NCBI GenBank assembly: GCA_023053685.1
Contig: JALIGW010000032.1
Span: 4,854,843 to 4,918,842, forward strand
Length of the DNA stretch: 64,000 bases
Origin: Diadophis punctatus similis
Lineage: Eukaryota > Chordata > Lepidosauria > Squamata > Dipsadidae
Direction of reading: 5' to 3'
Part shown: positions 1-10,934 of the stretch, one piece after another
Position numbering within the stretch: the stretch's first letter is position 1
How the letters are laid out: every line of letters starts with the position of its first letter
Notes under the pieces: model-generated
Told to the model about the DNA's origin: nothing
What the model saw: only the letters and a program-made list of their open reading frames with translations
The model's database searches: none
Program-made: the position numbers and the translations under genes

Positions 1-8
1 GAAGGTGG

Positions 9-300
9 CAGAGGTGGGTTCCTCCCAGTTCGCCTGAACCAGTAGCAAGATACTGGTTACATCATGATGACATCACGGAACCGGTTCTGTCAGTGCCAGT
101 CCGTGGATGCCGCCATCTTTTTAAAAAAAAAATTGAATTTTTTTTTGAAAAATTTTTTTTTGAATTTTTTTTCAATTTTTTCTTCTGTATATTGGCAGAA
201 GCCGAGTTTCCGGCACTGCGCATGCGTCACCATCTTGTTTTCAGCTTTTTTGGGGGGGGGGGGATTTTTCGGCAGCGAGGTAAGTTAGAAGCCACCCCTG
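9..300. mobile_element. hAT-type MITE
   Basis: The ends form short inverted repeats (CAGAGGTGGG at the left, CCACCCCTG at the right). The element is flanked by a perfect 8-bp direct repeat GAAGGTGG at 1-8 and 301-308, the target-site duplication length of hAT transposons. The interior is low-complexity A/T runs and a TGCGCATGCG motif. It has no transposase and is related at its ends to the copies at 8370-8584 and 19678-19925. Confidence 0.82.
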
Positions 301-454
301 GAAGGTGGGTGCTGCAAAGGTTTTTTTAAAATGACACACACTCCATGCGCTGAAGTCAACCTACCTCGTAAATGTTCGGGTGCCACATTTTGGTCAGAAA
401 TCTGAAGGTAGGTGGTGAATACGGGTAATCTATAGGAAATTTAATATGAGCCTG

Positions 455-1395
455 AAAGAGAGAAAGAGGGAGCCACATTAAGCATTTATTAAGTACAAAC
501 AGAAGAGAAAATTTGTAGTTCAGGAGTGAATTGTGGGGTCACTGGTGGCCTCTGAGCTTGGTGGTTTTCTTGCGGACGTTTCATGATCTAACTAGGGAAC
601 ATCATCAGAGCTAGGAGGGAGTGGGTTGTGTGGGGAGGAGGAGGAGGACTGTGGGATCCTCGGTGCTCTCCAAGTTTGGTGATTTTCTTGCAGACGTTTC
701 ACGACCCAACTAGGTAACATCATCAGTATTAGAAGGGAATGGGGTTGGTAGAGTGGAGGAGGAGAAAGAGGAGGAGTATGGATTCCTTGGTGTTCCTGAG
801 CTTGATTGTTTTCTTGGCAGACATTTCATGACCTAACTAGGTGACATCATCAGTGTAGAAGGGAGTGGGGTGTGTGGGGAGAAGGAGGAAGGATGGAGGG
901 AGGAGCAGGAGGACGACTGTGGGTTCCTTGCTGCTCTCTGACTTTGGTTGTTTTCTTGCAGACATTTCATGACCTAACTAGGTGACATCATCAGTGTAGA
1001 AGGGAGTGGGGTGTGTGGGGAGAAGGAGGAAGGATGGAGGGAGGAGCAGGAGGACGACTGTGGGTTCCTTGCTGCTCTCTGACTTTGGTTGTTTTCTTGC
1101 AGACATTTCATGACCTAACTAGGTGACATCATCAGTGTAGAAGGGAGTGGGGTGTGTGGGGAGAAGGAGGAAGGATGGAGGGAGGAGCAGGAGGACGACT
1201 GTGGGTTCCTTGCTGCTCTCTGACTTTGGTTGTTTTCTTGCAGACATTTCATGACCTAACTAGGTGACATCATCAGTGTAGAAGGAAGGGGGGATTGTAG
1301 AGGAGGAGGAAGAGAACTGTGGGGTCCTTGATGCTCTCTGAGTTGTTTTCTTGCAGACGTTTCATGACCCAATTAGGTAACATTATCAAGATTAA
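455..1395 (-). mobile_element. Penelope-like element fragment with tandem hammerhead-like motifs
   Basis: The stretch repeats a module that reads on the minus strand CTGATGATGT, then a short stem, then TCATGAAAC(G/A)TCTGCAAG, and ends in sequence about tails and polyadenylation (470-540) that recurs at 18950-19040. This layout resembles the hammerhead-ribozyme-bearing repeats of Penelope-like retroelements. No reverse transcriptase or GIY-YIG reading frame remains. Family assignment is inference from the motif. Confidence 0.5.
820..1242 (-). repeat. Three near-identical 141-bp tandem units
   Basis: The unit starting GACATTTCATGACC begins at 820, 961 and 1102 and begins again at 1243, giving a period of 141 bp. 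The three full units look identical by eye, while the flanking partial units are diverged. Each unit carries one hammerhead-like motif, so this is a recent tandem expansion inside the Penelope-like segment. Confidence 0.85.
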
Positions 1396-1765
1396 TACCA
1401 CAAGAACATCAAGCAAGGAACTACCGATACATACAAACAAGCTAACACTAAACAACAGCCTAATCTAGGAACCACCAAGAAGAAAACAAAACTCCCACCG
1501 ACACTGAGATGGCAAGCCACTAGTATGTAAATAAAAAGCAAACCCCTCCCCTTTCTAGCCCTGATGATGTTACCTAGCTGGGTCATAAAACATCTGCAAG
1601 TAAACAGCCAAGTTCAGGGAGCTCCAAGGACCCCACAGTTGTCCTCCTCCTCCCTCCTCCTCTCTGCAAACCCACCTCCCTTCTAGCACTGATGACGTTA
1701 CCAAGTTGGGTCATGAAACATCTGCAAGAAAGCAACCAAGCTCAGAGAGCACAGCAAGGTCTGCA
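1396..1765 (+). mobile_element. Penelope-like element fragment, opposite orientation
   Basis: The sequence shares its body (AAGCTAACACTAAACA, then CTAATC, then GGAACCACC) with 25255-25400. It has two plus-strand CTGATGA motifs at about 1561-1600 and 1688-1727. It lies head to head with the minus-strand fragment at its left, so the two fragments form an inverted arrangement. It is noncoding. Confidence 0.5.
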
Positions 1766-2155
1766 TTTAATTTAATTTAATTTAATAAACGTTCTTATAG
1801 GCCGCCCAATCCCGTAGGACTCAGGGCGGCGTACAGCATAGATAAGAAACGTACAATAAAAACAATAATAGCAGTTAAAAAATAAAAACATTATTTAAAA
1901 AACATTCATTCGTGGGGGAATCCGATCTTTTTTCACCCCGCCTGCCGGAAGAGCCAGGTTTTTACGGCTTTACGGAAGGCCAGTAGAGTGGGGATAGTCC
2001 GGATCTCTGGTGGGAGTTGGTTCCGGAGGGACGGGGCTCCCACAGAGAAGGCTCTCCCCCGCGGCTCCGCCAACCGACATTGTTTGGCCGATGGGACCCG
2101 GAGGAGGCCCTCTCTGTGGGCCCTAACCGGTCGGAGGGAGGTATGAGGTATTTAG
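1766..2155 (-). mobile_element. L2/CR1-superfamily LINE 3' end
   Basis: On the minus strand it matches the 3' end of the LINE at 58917-60945: the region encoding the C-terminal end, then the CGCCCTGAGTCC-type tail and an AAATT-rich terminus at 1766-1786. It is truncated at its 5' side and has no intact reading frame. Confidence 0.7.
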
Positions 2156-2860
2156 TAAACTCTGCAACTCAACAGATGGGTAACTGGGCTTGCTTTTTCC
2201 TGCTTCTGACCCAACACAGGCTATCCCCCCCCCCCAATGTATTTGACCCACCAAGGGAATTAACTTTTTCTCTGGGTTTACACAATACGCCGACCCCTAT
2301 GTAAACCAAAGAGCCTGGATGCACACGACAGCTAAGCCACAGAAATCTCTCGGAAGCCCCCTGACACTGCGTAGAGGTTGCAACTGTTCGTTTTGCACAG
2401 AGCTCCTGAGGGTTCAGCAGAGAATTCTAACAACTTTTCACAGGCTCCTAAAAATCAGCAGAAAAAAACTTTGGGGGACAGAACACAAGACGTCTTAGCT
2501 ACGTCGATCATCAACTGGTGGTCAGGACAGTTATTCGTGGGGAAAAAATAGATTACAAATCTGAGAAAGTTCAGGGCTGAACAGGTAGCATGCAAATATT
2601 TTAAGTCTGTTTGCAGCAAAGAGGGAAGAGCCTATAAAGCCAAGCAAGTCACTAGCACTTCCCGATCTACAGCTGATTTGCCACCTGGGAAAATGAAAGT
2701 GAATCTAATTGCAAAGAGGCAAATAGTTGGAAGAGACACACAGATTTTTATTTTCTGCTGAACTGGATAGAAGGGGGTAAGTGAATAACTATAAATGTCT
2801 GTAGAATGTTCAAATTATTAGACTTATTTTTTAAAGACTGCTTTATTGTTGTTCTAGAGC
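2156..2860. other. No gene recognised
   Basis: This is single-copy-looking sequence of mixed composition with a short C run near 2226. No exon, RNA gene or repeat family is supported on either strand. Confidence 0.5.
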
Positions 2861-3004
2861 CAGGGGTCTCCAACTTTGGCAATTTAAAGACTTGTGGACT
2901 TCAACTCCCAGAATTCCACTGCCAGCTTTGTTAGCTTTGCTGGCTGTGTAATTCTGGGAGTTGAAGTCCACAAGTCTTAAAGTTGCCAAGGTTGGAGATC
3001 CCTG
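2861..3004. mobile_element. Palindromic MITE (AATTCTGGGAGTTGAAG type)
   Basis: The element begins CAGGGGTCTCCAAC and ends with its inverted complement. The two halves (GACTTCAACTCCCAGAATT and its reverse complement) would fold into one long hairpin. The same palindrome recurs at many places in this window, several with 8-bp target duplications that indicate hAT mobilisation. Confidence 0.75.
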
Positions 3005-3377
3005 TAAATCTAGACAACTTAACAAAATAAAGAAGCTTTTTAAAATAAATGCTTGCTCTGAAGAGGCCCAGTGCTATTGTATCTTCTTTTAAATAATAGA
3101 GAATAATGTATACTTCCAGAAATTTTTATTTTTAATTTTAACAGCTCTATATAAGTATAGTCTGAAATGTAACAGTGTCCTGTTTAGTATTAGAGTTTAG
3201 TTACCTTGAAGTAGATCTATTTAAATAATCAGGAGGAGTTAGTGTGACTACATTTAAGAAAACTTTCTGGCATAATGTACATTTCTCCAATTTTTTGCTA
3301 TTTCTATGGGTCAGACACACATGCACAGAAATACACAGCAAACAGTGTATATCATCTGTGCTGTTTGCTGTTTGGCA
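3005..3377. other. No gene recognised
   Basis: A/T-rich sequence with only short, unsupported reading frames. Confidence 0.45.
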
Positions 3378-3457
3378 AATTGCTTGGAGGCAGAGGCCTT
3401 TTTTCCTTGTTTTCCTCCCCCAAAACTAAGGTGCGTCTTATACTCCGAAAAATACGG
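3378..3457 (+). mobile_element. Mariner-like element, right end only
   Basis: It ends in GTGCGTCTTATACTCCGAAA followed by AATACGG and TA, identical to the right ends of the complete elements at 32971-33461 and 42037-42507. The left end is missing. Confidence 0.65.
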
Positions 3458-3784
3458 TAACTTCATTGTCATTTTTCTTTACTGTAAGCACACTGGCCCA
3501 CATTAAAAATGAAATTCTCTTGCCTGCTCTCAAGAGAAAGTATATATCTACCCAAACACATACATAACACACATATACCACATGCTACAGACATACATAT
3601 ATAGCTGCACATATAAGGATGGATGAATGGATGGATGGATGGGACAGATAGGTATATGAATCATGCTCAATGTAATGTAACAAGCATTCAGTGCAACAAG
3701 CATTAAAATATTATATTTATTCCAAAGAAAGACAGGTTTTTCCATCCCCCAAAACATCCCAAAGGAACTTTTTCAAGAGGCAAC
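3458..3784. repeat. Low-complexity stretch with (GGAT)n
   Basis: A short GGAT run lies at about 3617-3643 within A/T-rich sequence. No gene is seen. Confidence 0.6.
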
Positions 3785-3999
3785 TGGACTTTCTGGTTTT
3801 TCTTTGAAGACCTTTCACTTCTCATCCAAGAAACTTCTTCAGTTCTGACCAGATGGTGGGGAATGGAAGGATTTATACTCCTGGCAGACAGGCTGGTCAT
3901 TGGCATCCTTTTTATAGAGAGTCATTGAGGCCACTTGGAGGTTTGTCAGTCAGGTGACCCTGAGGACACAAGACAAACCTCCAAGTGGCCTCAACGACC
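3785..3999 (-). mobile_element. Penelope-like repeat fragment with hammerhead-like motif
   Basis: On the minus strand at about 3797-3840 the order is CTGAAGA, a stem with loop TGGATG, GTGAAAG and GTCTTC. The GAA before CTGAAGA can pair with the TTC after GTC as helix I. The fragment is interrupted by the hAT element that starts at 4008. Confidence 0.45.
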
Positions 4000-4007
4000 C
4001 TCTAAAA

Positions 4008-4714
4008 CAGGGGTGGCCAAACCGTGGCGCATGCGTCAAACGTGGCGCATTGGATGTTTACAAGTGGTGCATTGCATCCTTGCGCCTACTTATTTTTTTT
4101 AAATAGGTGTCATAACTGAATCCATCTTAATATTTTCAACACCAAAGTGATCTCAGTTCAATTCGTACAGCCTTCGGTAATGTTCAACTTCTCGGTGCCT
4201 GAAACTTGGAATGGAACTTGTGAGATGTTACTTTAGGCAGATTTACAAACGTACAAATATTTTTATCGGTGTTGCCATTGTGCGTTCCTGCTCAAACGAT
4301 CGCAAACACCGCGCACTAGCAACACATCATGTGTTTGAAGTCACGTGCGAATGAGCGGCGAGCGTTCGATATGGTCAGTCAATTCTGAGTGAGCCATCGT
4401 GGCGTGGAGTTTGAAGCAGTGTTTTATTGAGTGTACTAGCGTGGTTTTTGTATTGAGAGTGATTGAAAGACAGATTCAAGATTAAATATATATTACGTTT
4501 GTCAAATTTTGAAATGGCGTAAATTAATTAATTGAATTGCGTGATTGAGTTATTCCTTTTCCTCCCTTAAGCAAAGCAGATCCTACCCCTATCCCTATTT
4601 TACAACCCCAAACGTGAAAGTAAGAAGGTAAAAAACGTGCTTGAGTTGTGTGGCGCATCTGAACTCGTCTGTGAAAAAATTGGCGCATGGTATGCTTAAG
4701 GTTGGCCACCACTG
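4008..4714. mobile_element. hAT-type nonautonomous element
   Basis: The termini are CAGGGGTGGCCAAAC and TTGGCCACCACTG. A perfect 8-bp target duplication CTCTAAAA occurs at 4000-4007 and 4715-4722. Both inner ends carry GTGGCGCAT. No transposase is encoded in its 707 bp. Confidence 0.85.
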
Positions 4715-4747
4715 CTCTAAAAGAACGCAAATGACCAGCGCATCACC

Positions 4748-5003
4748 ACGGTTCTTAAATGAGTCACACTGCCGTTAAGTGAATCGGGCTCCCCACTGAC
4801 TTGGCTCGTCAGAGGTCGCAAAGGGGGATCACAGGACACCGCGACTGTCGTAAATGTGAGTCAATTTTCAAGCATCTGAATTTTAATCAAGTGACCGTGA
4901 GGATGCTACGATGGCCATAACTGTGAAAAATGTTCATTTTTTAGTGCCGTTGTAACTTTGAACGGTCACTAAATGAACTGTTGTAAGTCAGGGACTACCT
5001 GTA
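4748..5003. mobile_element. TCCTCGACTTACG-type MITE, truncated
   Basis: It contains the family block GTTAAGTGAATC, then TTGAACGGTCACTAA, and the terminal GGGACTACCTGTA. This is one of roughly twenty copies of a MITE of about 400 bp whose ends read ACAGGTAGTCCTCGACTTAC. Confidence 0.7.
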
Positions 5004-5544
5004 TTTGATTGGACGGGCAGATGTCTGTCTATCTTGATTCGGAAGTCCCACAGAAGCTTAGCTTTCATATTCTCCACAACATTTTGTGCGATCTCATATA
5101 CGTATATATAGACGTAGAAAGATCAATCTCAGCTATACAGTGTGGAGTTGTTCCTGTACACAAGGATGCACACGGACGCACACACACACACACACAAACA
5201 CCAAGCACCTCTTATCCACCGCTTGCAACACGTAAGCCAGGCCAAGATCAATGGCTTTGACGGAGAGCTTGCGACGTGTCCAATTCCCCCGAAATTCACC
5301 GCTATAATATTCCTCTGATGTTCAGCGATGATAAAATCCATAACATTTGGGATTTTCCTTCTATTCACTGGGGGGAAATTCCCCATTAATGAAAATAAGA
5401 ATAAAAAGAAAGGACATTTCTCAATTGCTTCCATGGCAACCGCTCAAGGCTTTTTGGCTTTCTGCTTCGGTTCGAAGAGATGCACCAATCACTCTTCGCC
5501 TCTTCCAGCTTCAAAGGCAACAGATTAAAAGTGTCTCTCAAGAT
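5004..5544. other. No gene recognised; short (CA)n
   Basis: A CACACA run lies near 5179-5206. The reading frames here have no recognisable domain. Confidence 0.45.
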
Positions 5545-5612
5545 ACGGCTGGGGAATTCTGGGATTTGAAGTCCACAAGTCTTAAAGTGGCCACGTTTGG
5601 AGACACACACTC
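5545..5612. mobile_element. Palindromic MITE, half copy
   Basis: It has only the right half of the AATTCTGGGAGTTGAAG palindrome, ending TTGGAGACACA. Confidence 0.6.
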
Positions 5613-6032
5613 CCGGTTCAAGACCCAAAAACCCAACAGACAAATGCAGAGGCTCCTACACTTCCTATACTGTTTCTCCCCATTTATTCCAGCACCATCA
5701 GCGTATGGGAGGCCCCCAATCTTAAAAATCTCAATGACAGCCACTGCTGGCTTTGTACAGCTGTTTGTACAGCATCCGAAATAAAGTGGGTTCCTGCTGC
5801 AAGGGAGATTAACAGTGAAGAATGAAATGTACGAGACCATCCCGTGGGGGGGAAAAAAAGTGGTATCTCTACAACAGGGTGTCCAACTCATAGGAACTGC
5901 TCGGGAGAATGGCATCTTCCTCTTGTTTTTAGGGTTTTCTGATCGTTTTATACTTATTGGTTTTATTGTGTGATGGACAGCCATACAAATCTTTGAGGAA
6001 AGAGAGAGAAAAAAGGAAGGAAGGGAAAGAAA

Positions 6033-6072
<40 letters not shown>

Positions 6073-6107
6073 GAATGAATGAATGAAAGAAAGAAAGAAA
6101 GAGGAAG
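5613..6107. other. No gene recognised; (GATT)n and (GAAT)n microsatellite
   Basis: A GATT run at 6031-6070 passes into GAAT and GAAA runs up to 6103. Translations through it are repeat artefacts. Confidence 0.6.
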
Positions 6108-6524
6108 CAAGATGGATAAAAATCAATTATTTTTTTAAAAAAAATCAAAAAAATTGAATATTTTTTTTATTTAAGCAAGATTTTTTAAATTTAAATCAGA
6201 TTTTTTAAAATCAAATTTATTTTAATAAAATGGTTTTGGAGTAAAAATCTATCTAAAGGTAGTTTCCTATTTAAGATACATTAATAATTTAGTTTATTCA
6301 GCATGAAATGGAGCTTAGTTATGTAGCATGAGGCGATATATATTCTGCAATATTGAGAGTTTTGGTGAGTCAACAGCGGGTCAGAGGAGGAGCCGCTTGC
6401 AGGACAGAGATGACAGTTGCTCTTTAAAAATGATGATTTAAATAGAGTTGATATAAATCAAGCCTTTTTACTAGCGATTTAAAGCACGATTTAAATTGAC
6501 TTGATTTAAATCAAATCCACCCTG
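6108..6524. mobile_element. hAT-type MITE with GATTTAAATC-rich ends
   Basis: The right terminus is AATCCACCCTG and the left is CAAGATGGAT, with repeated GATTTAAAT motifs inside. The flanks AGAGGAAG and AAAGGAAA match at 6 of 8 positions, as expected for an aged hAT target duplication. Confidence 0.6.
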
Positions 6525-6576
6525 AAAGGAAAGAAGATGAGAAAGAGGAAAAGGAGGAGGGAGGGAGGGAGGGAGG

Positions 6577-6640
6577 TGGCTGGGGAATTCTGGGAGTTGA
6601 AGTCCACAAGTCTTAAAGGGACCACGGTTGGAGACCCCTG
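6577..6640. mobile_element. Palindromic MITE, half copy
   Basis: It has the right half of the family palindrome, ending GGAGACCCCTG. Confidence 0.6.
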
Positions 6641-7112
6641 CCCTAAAGTTTGAAACTAGAACAGGGGCCGCTCCCTTCTTCTGGAGCTCCAGGGATGGGT
6701 GGAAAGAGTTGGCTTTCTCATGCTCACCGGAGTCCGGAGGCGATTGGAGCCTTGCAGTAGGAATGTGTTGTGAAAGCCAAAAGAGCCCCTGCCAAATTTG
6801 CCGGAATGTCAGTTGCGTTGGCTAGGAACACAAACACAATGCACGAACGGGCTTCAAGACAAAATTCTCCGCCCAGTTCATTCTTTCCAGAACAAAACCG
6901 ACTTCCCTATTTGGACGGTTTCTGGAAGAGCAACTGAGAAAGCCCGCTGGGGGTTGATTCGCAGCTCGTAATCCAGCCGTCCCGCTAAATCCCGCCTAAC
7001 AGAACTTTTTCGAAGGGATCCACTCTTTGGCATCGGAGTGCGATGCCAAATTTACTGAGAGTATCATCACGGAAGTACAAAAGAAATTCAAAATAAAATA
7101 AAATAAAATAAA
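6641..7112. other. No gene recognised
   Basis: Mixed sequence ending in a short (AAAAT)n run at 7091-7112. No exon is supported. Confidence 0.45.
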
Positions 7113-7459
7113 GATAATCCTAAATTTACAGCCACAATTGAGTTGAAGGTTTAGGACGTTAAGTGAGAAATTTGTTAAGTGAGTTTTGCTCCGTTTTATG
7201 ACTTTTCTTGGAATGTTTTTTGAAGTGAATCACGGAAGTTGTTAAGTCAGTCACACGGTTGTTAAGTGAATCTGGCTTCCCCGTTGATTTTGCTTGTCGG
7301 AAGGTTGCGAAAGGGAATCACCTCAGGACGCTGCAGCCGTCGTAAATACGAGTCAGTTGCCAAGCGTCTGAATTTTGATCATGTGACCACAGGGATGCTA
7401 CGATAATTGTGTGAAAAACGGTCACTAATTGAACTATTGTAACTCGAGGATTACCTGTA
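7113..7459. mobile_element. TCCTCGACTTACG-type MITE
   Basis: It carries the full series of family blocks: CACAATTGAG, GTTAAGTGAATC, TGACCACAGGGATGCTAC and the terminal GGATTACCTGTA. Confidence 0.72.
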
Positions 7460-7980
7460 GAGAGAACTTACAACCAAAACTGAGCCCCTGTTGCTAAGAC
7501 CAGATAGTCGTTAAGTGAGTTTTGACCCATTTTACGACCTTTCTCCAAGGACTTTGCTTGTCAGAAGGTCCCAAAAAAGGATGACGTGACCTCGAGACAC
7601 TGCGACCGTCATAAATATGAGTCAGTTGCCATGCATCTGAATGTAAATCACGTGACCACGGGGATACTGCAACGGTCGTAAGTGAGGAAAAATGGTCATA
7701 AGTCACTTTTTTCAGTGCCATTGATGAGCCGAGGTGGCGCAGTGGTTAAAATGCAGCACAGCAGTTCAGCTGTTCAAATCTCACCGGCTCAAGGTTGACT
7801 CAGCCTTCCATCCTTCCGAGGTGGGTAAAATGAGGACCCAGATTGTTGGGGGCAATATGCTGAACTCTGTAAACCGCTTAGAGAGGGCTGTAAAGCACTA
7901 TGAAGCGGTATATAAGTCTAAGTGCTATTGCTATTCAAACGGTCACTAAACAAACTGTTGTAAGTGGAGGACTTTCTGTA
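7460..7980. mobile_element. TCCTCGACTTACG-type MITE split by a SINE
   Basis: MITE sequence runs from 7465 to about 7724 and resumes at 7936 with ACGGTCACTAAACAAACTG. The gap is filled exactly by a SINE, so the SINE inserted later. Confidence 0.72.
7725..7935 (+). mobile_element. tRNA-derived SINE (Sauria-like)
   Basis: The head has pol III promoter boxes: an A-box-like GTGGCGCAGTGG and a B-box-like GTTCAAATCTC. The body is GGTTGACTCAGCCTTCCATC, then AAAATGAGGACCCAGATTG. The tail is GAAGCGGTATATAAGTCTAA followed by TGCTATT repeats. The body is typical of squamate tRNA SINEs. Confidence 0.8.
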
Positions 7981-8112
7981 CTGGAAAGCTTGAGTAGTGC
8001 AGAAAAGAATATCGGGGGAATCGGGGTTGGGTCAGCTCCCTACAGGGAAAGCTATAATAATTGGGGTTCTTACAATTATCGGGGAAAATGGTAGTGAGGA
8101 AAGCTGGTTGGA

Positions 8113-8618
8113 GATATACAGGAAGTCCTCGACTTACGGCCAAAATTGAGCCCACAATGTCCATCGCTAAGCAAAACCATTGTTGAGCTTCCCCCCATTT
8201 TACAACCTTACTTGCCATAGTTGTTAAGTGAATCACTGCAGCTGTTAAATTGGTAACATGTTGTTAAGTGAATCTGGCTTCCCCATTGACTTTGCGTGTC
8301 AGAAGGTTGCAAAAGGGGATCGCAGGACCCCCGGGGCACTGCGACCGTCTTAAATACGTGTCACTAACCCAGAGGTAGGCATCACATACTGTAACAACCG
8401 GTTCGCCCAGCACCGGAAATGTGAGCGCGCGTGTAGGTGCATGCGTGTGATGTCAAAGAACATGGCAATTTGCTCATGCGTGCCTTCTGCGCATGCATGC
8501 GTCAAAAACACAGCGATATAGGACGGGATTGCACCCGCAGGTCACAACTCTCGGTTCGCCTGAACCGGCAGCAGTCCACCACTGCACTAAACTAATCATT
8601 GTAAGTCAAGGACCATCT
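8113..8618. mobile_element. TCCTCGACTTACG-type MITE split by a hAT MITE
   Basis: It begins ACAGGAAGTCCTCGACTTAC and breaks at about 8369. It resumes at 8593 with ATTGTAAGTCAAGGACCATCT. The interruption is the hAT element at 8370-8584. Confidence 0.7.
8370..8584. mobile_element. hAT-type MITE
   Basis: The termini are CAGAGGTAGG and GTCCACCACTG. The flanks CACTAACC (8362-8369) and CACTAAAC (8585-8592) match at 7 of 8. It shares the ACCGGTTCGCC / GGTTCGCCTGAACCGG inner ends with the element at 9-300. Confidence 0.75.
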
Positions 8619-9001
8619 ACAAGGAGTCCTCAGCTTATGACCCCAATTGAGCCCAGAACTGATGTTGCGAAGTGAGAAATCGTTCAGTGAGTTTCGTCCC
8701 ATTTTACGACTCTCCCGGCCACATTTGTGGAGGGAATCTCTGCAGTGATTAAATTAGGAACACGGTTGTTAAGTGAATCTGGCTCCCCCGTGGACGTGGC
8801 TTCTCAGGAGATCACAAAAAGGGGATTACGTGACTGCTGAAAACGGTGACCGTCACAAACGTCAGCTGCCAAGAATGTAAATCATGTGACCGTGGGGATG
8901 TTGCAATGGTGTGAAAAACGGTAGTAAGTCACTTTTTTTCAGTGCCTTGGTAACTTTGAACGATCACTGAATGAACTGTTGTAAGTCGAGGACGACCTGT
9001 A
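8619..9001. mobile_element. TCCTCGACTTACG-type MITE
   Basis: Both ends are present: ACAAGGAGTCCTCAGCTTAT at the left and GTCGAGGACGACCTGT at the right. It lies immediately next to the preceding copy in the same orientation. Confidence 0.72.
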
Positions 9002-10206
9002 TAAAGTGAGAAAAATACCCCTCCACGCAGTAACTGTTAAAACGCAAGATGCTTAAACTGGGGGTTGAACGAAGCCAAAGCTCTGAACGACACGCAAAAG
9101 CTACTTTCTGCAAAAGTAACCTGGTTAGAATGTTTGGCAGATGCCTTTGCTAGATCTTTCCTTGCTCTGCTGTGCCATCTGAACACAGCGGCAGATTGTT
9201 AAACCACGGAGCACCGCACCGCACCTCGGTGCAGCTTCAAAAACAGCGGAGACAAACTCACAAAGCACCTGTGGCTTGCAGTCATGGCAACTGCAGCAGC
9301 GTTAGGGAAGAAACTGACAGACCAGCATTAGACCTCGATGAAACTGGATGAGACAAGGCTCAGGTCTCCTGGTCACCTGAGATAATCTTCTGCTGCTATT
9401 TTGTTTTGTTTTTTAATGATTATTTTTGCAAAGCTGGGATCGCCATTCTTGAAACAAACCGAAGACCTAAATTAGCTCACTGGGGAAGAAACGCAAAGCC
9501 AATTGTAAATCAGCAATAAAAATCCCAACCAGAAGCCGGAAACGGAATCAGATACAGACTCCTGTGATGACCCGGGACAAGTCATGCAGATCACACAGCC
9601 AGCTGAGAGTTCAAACTCCCCTTTAATGCTCAAAAATTCACCCCAAAAGCTCCCACGTTCTTGGCAAGTCCCAGAGCAAAGCGTGCACGTGCACACACAC
9701 ACACACGGCAACCTCTGGCTGTGCCCAGTCCAGCAAAGCAAAGGAACAGAGAAATGAGTCAATGAAGCAAGGAACAAACAATGAGTCCACGAAGCAAGGA
9801 AGAAGCGAGCAGTGCTGCAAACGCCAGACGTCTGCAATGGCACACAAAACTCCACAAATTCAGTGTTTGTTTCCGACAAACGCCTCTCCTCACAGCGTCT
9901 CCTTAAATCTCAGTCCCCAGGTGTGCCTTGTGACGAGAGGTGGGGCGCTCTCCTCCTGAGTAGTCTGGTTGGCCTGCGCTGTTCCCGCCTTCTCTCCACT
10001 CTCCGTGCTCGGGGATCAGGAGGGGGCGGTCCTTGCTCAGTGCCTGAGCTCTGTCACTCCTCACGTCCACTGCCTGCCCTCTCTTCCCCCCTCTCTCGGT
10101 CACCCTACCCCCCCTGTTCCTCCCTGCTAATAACCCGTCCCAATCCTGAGGGGCCCTGGGCTGTCTCGGTCTGCTCCTCCCCGCATTCCTCCAAAGCCAA
10201 TGAAGC
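9002..10206. other. Unassigned stretch, possibly an old LTR-type repeat
   Basis: The 9470-10195 part is C-rich on the plus strand with no recognisable protein. I see no splice-supported exon and no matching target duplication, so nothing firmer can be said. Confidence 0.3.
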
Positions 10207-10376
10207 CGCTCACCAGCTCAGGGTTGACTCAGCCTTCCATCCTTCTGAGGTAGGTAAAATGAGGACCCAGATTGTTGGGGGCAATGTAAATATATACATT
10301 GCTTAATGCTGTAAACCGCTTAGAGAGTGCTTGCACTGTGAGGCGGTATATAAATGTCACTAATAAATAATAAATA
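10207..10376 (+). mobile_element. SINE, 5'-truncated
   Basis: It begins inside the body with GGTTGACTCAGCCTTCCATC and has the GTAAACCGCTTAGAGAG tail, followed by AATA repeats. The RNA pol III head is missing. The tail variant (TTGCACTGTGAGGCGGTAT) matches those at 24960 and 56365. Confidence 0.7.
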
Positions 10377-10377
10377 A

Positions 10378-10512
10378 ATAGTCTTGCTCCGCAGATTCAG
10401 GCTCTGACGACAGACTCCCAACGGATAGTTAGAACTGAAGAAAGAAGAACTGCAACCAGCCTGCCTTCCATAGAAGACCTGAAAACTGCGCTGGTCAGAA
10501 GGAAGGCTAAGA
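10378..10512 (+). mobile_element. Diverged CR1-L3-like coding fragment
   Basis: One frame reads QRIVRTEERRTATSLPSIED, then LKTALV, clearly related to QRIIRTAEKTIAANLPSIED in the CR1-L3 copy at 11375-11968. It is short and broken. Confidence 0.55.
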
Positions 10513-10797
10513 CAGAGGCAGTCCTCGACTTACAACAGTTTGTTTAGCGACCGTTCAAAGTTAAACGGCACTGAAAAAAATTACTTAGGACCGTTTTGCA
10601 CACTTGCGACCATTGCAGCATCCTCAGGGTCACCTGATCAAAATTCAGACGCTTGGCAAATGACTCCTATTTATGACAGTCACAGTGTCCCGGGGTCAAG
10701 TGATCCCCATTTGTGACCTTCTGGCAAGCAAAGTCAAGGGGGAAGCCGGATTCACTTAACAACCGTGTTACTGACTTAACAACGGGAGCAGTGCATT

Positions 10798-10934
10798 TAG
10801 AATAGAATAGAATAGAATAGAATAGAATAGAATAGAATAGAATAGAATAGAATAGAATAGGATAGGATAGGATAGGATAGGATAGGATAGGATAGGATAG
10901 GATAGGATAGGATAGGATAGGATAGAATAGAATT
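10798..10934. repeat. (AATAG)n to (GGATA)n pentanucleotide microsatellite
   Basis: About 12 AATAG units followed by about 14 GGATA units lie at the 3' terminus of the adjacent CR1-L3 element. The switch in unit type midway suggests two separate expansions. Confidence 0.92.

Noticed and set aside
820..1380. Regular repeats as a possible CRISPR array
   Set aside because: The units are 141-bp contiguous tandem repeats without unique spacers, in a vertebrate genome.
7725..7935. Possible tRNA gene from A- and B-box motifs
   Set aside because: The head cannot be folded into a tRNA by eye, and it is followed by a SINE body and tail shared with other copies.
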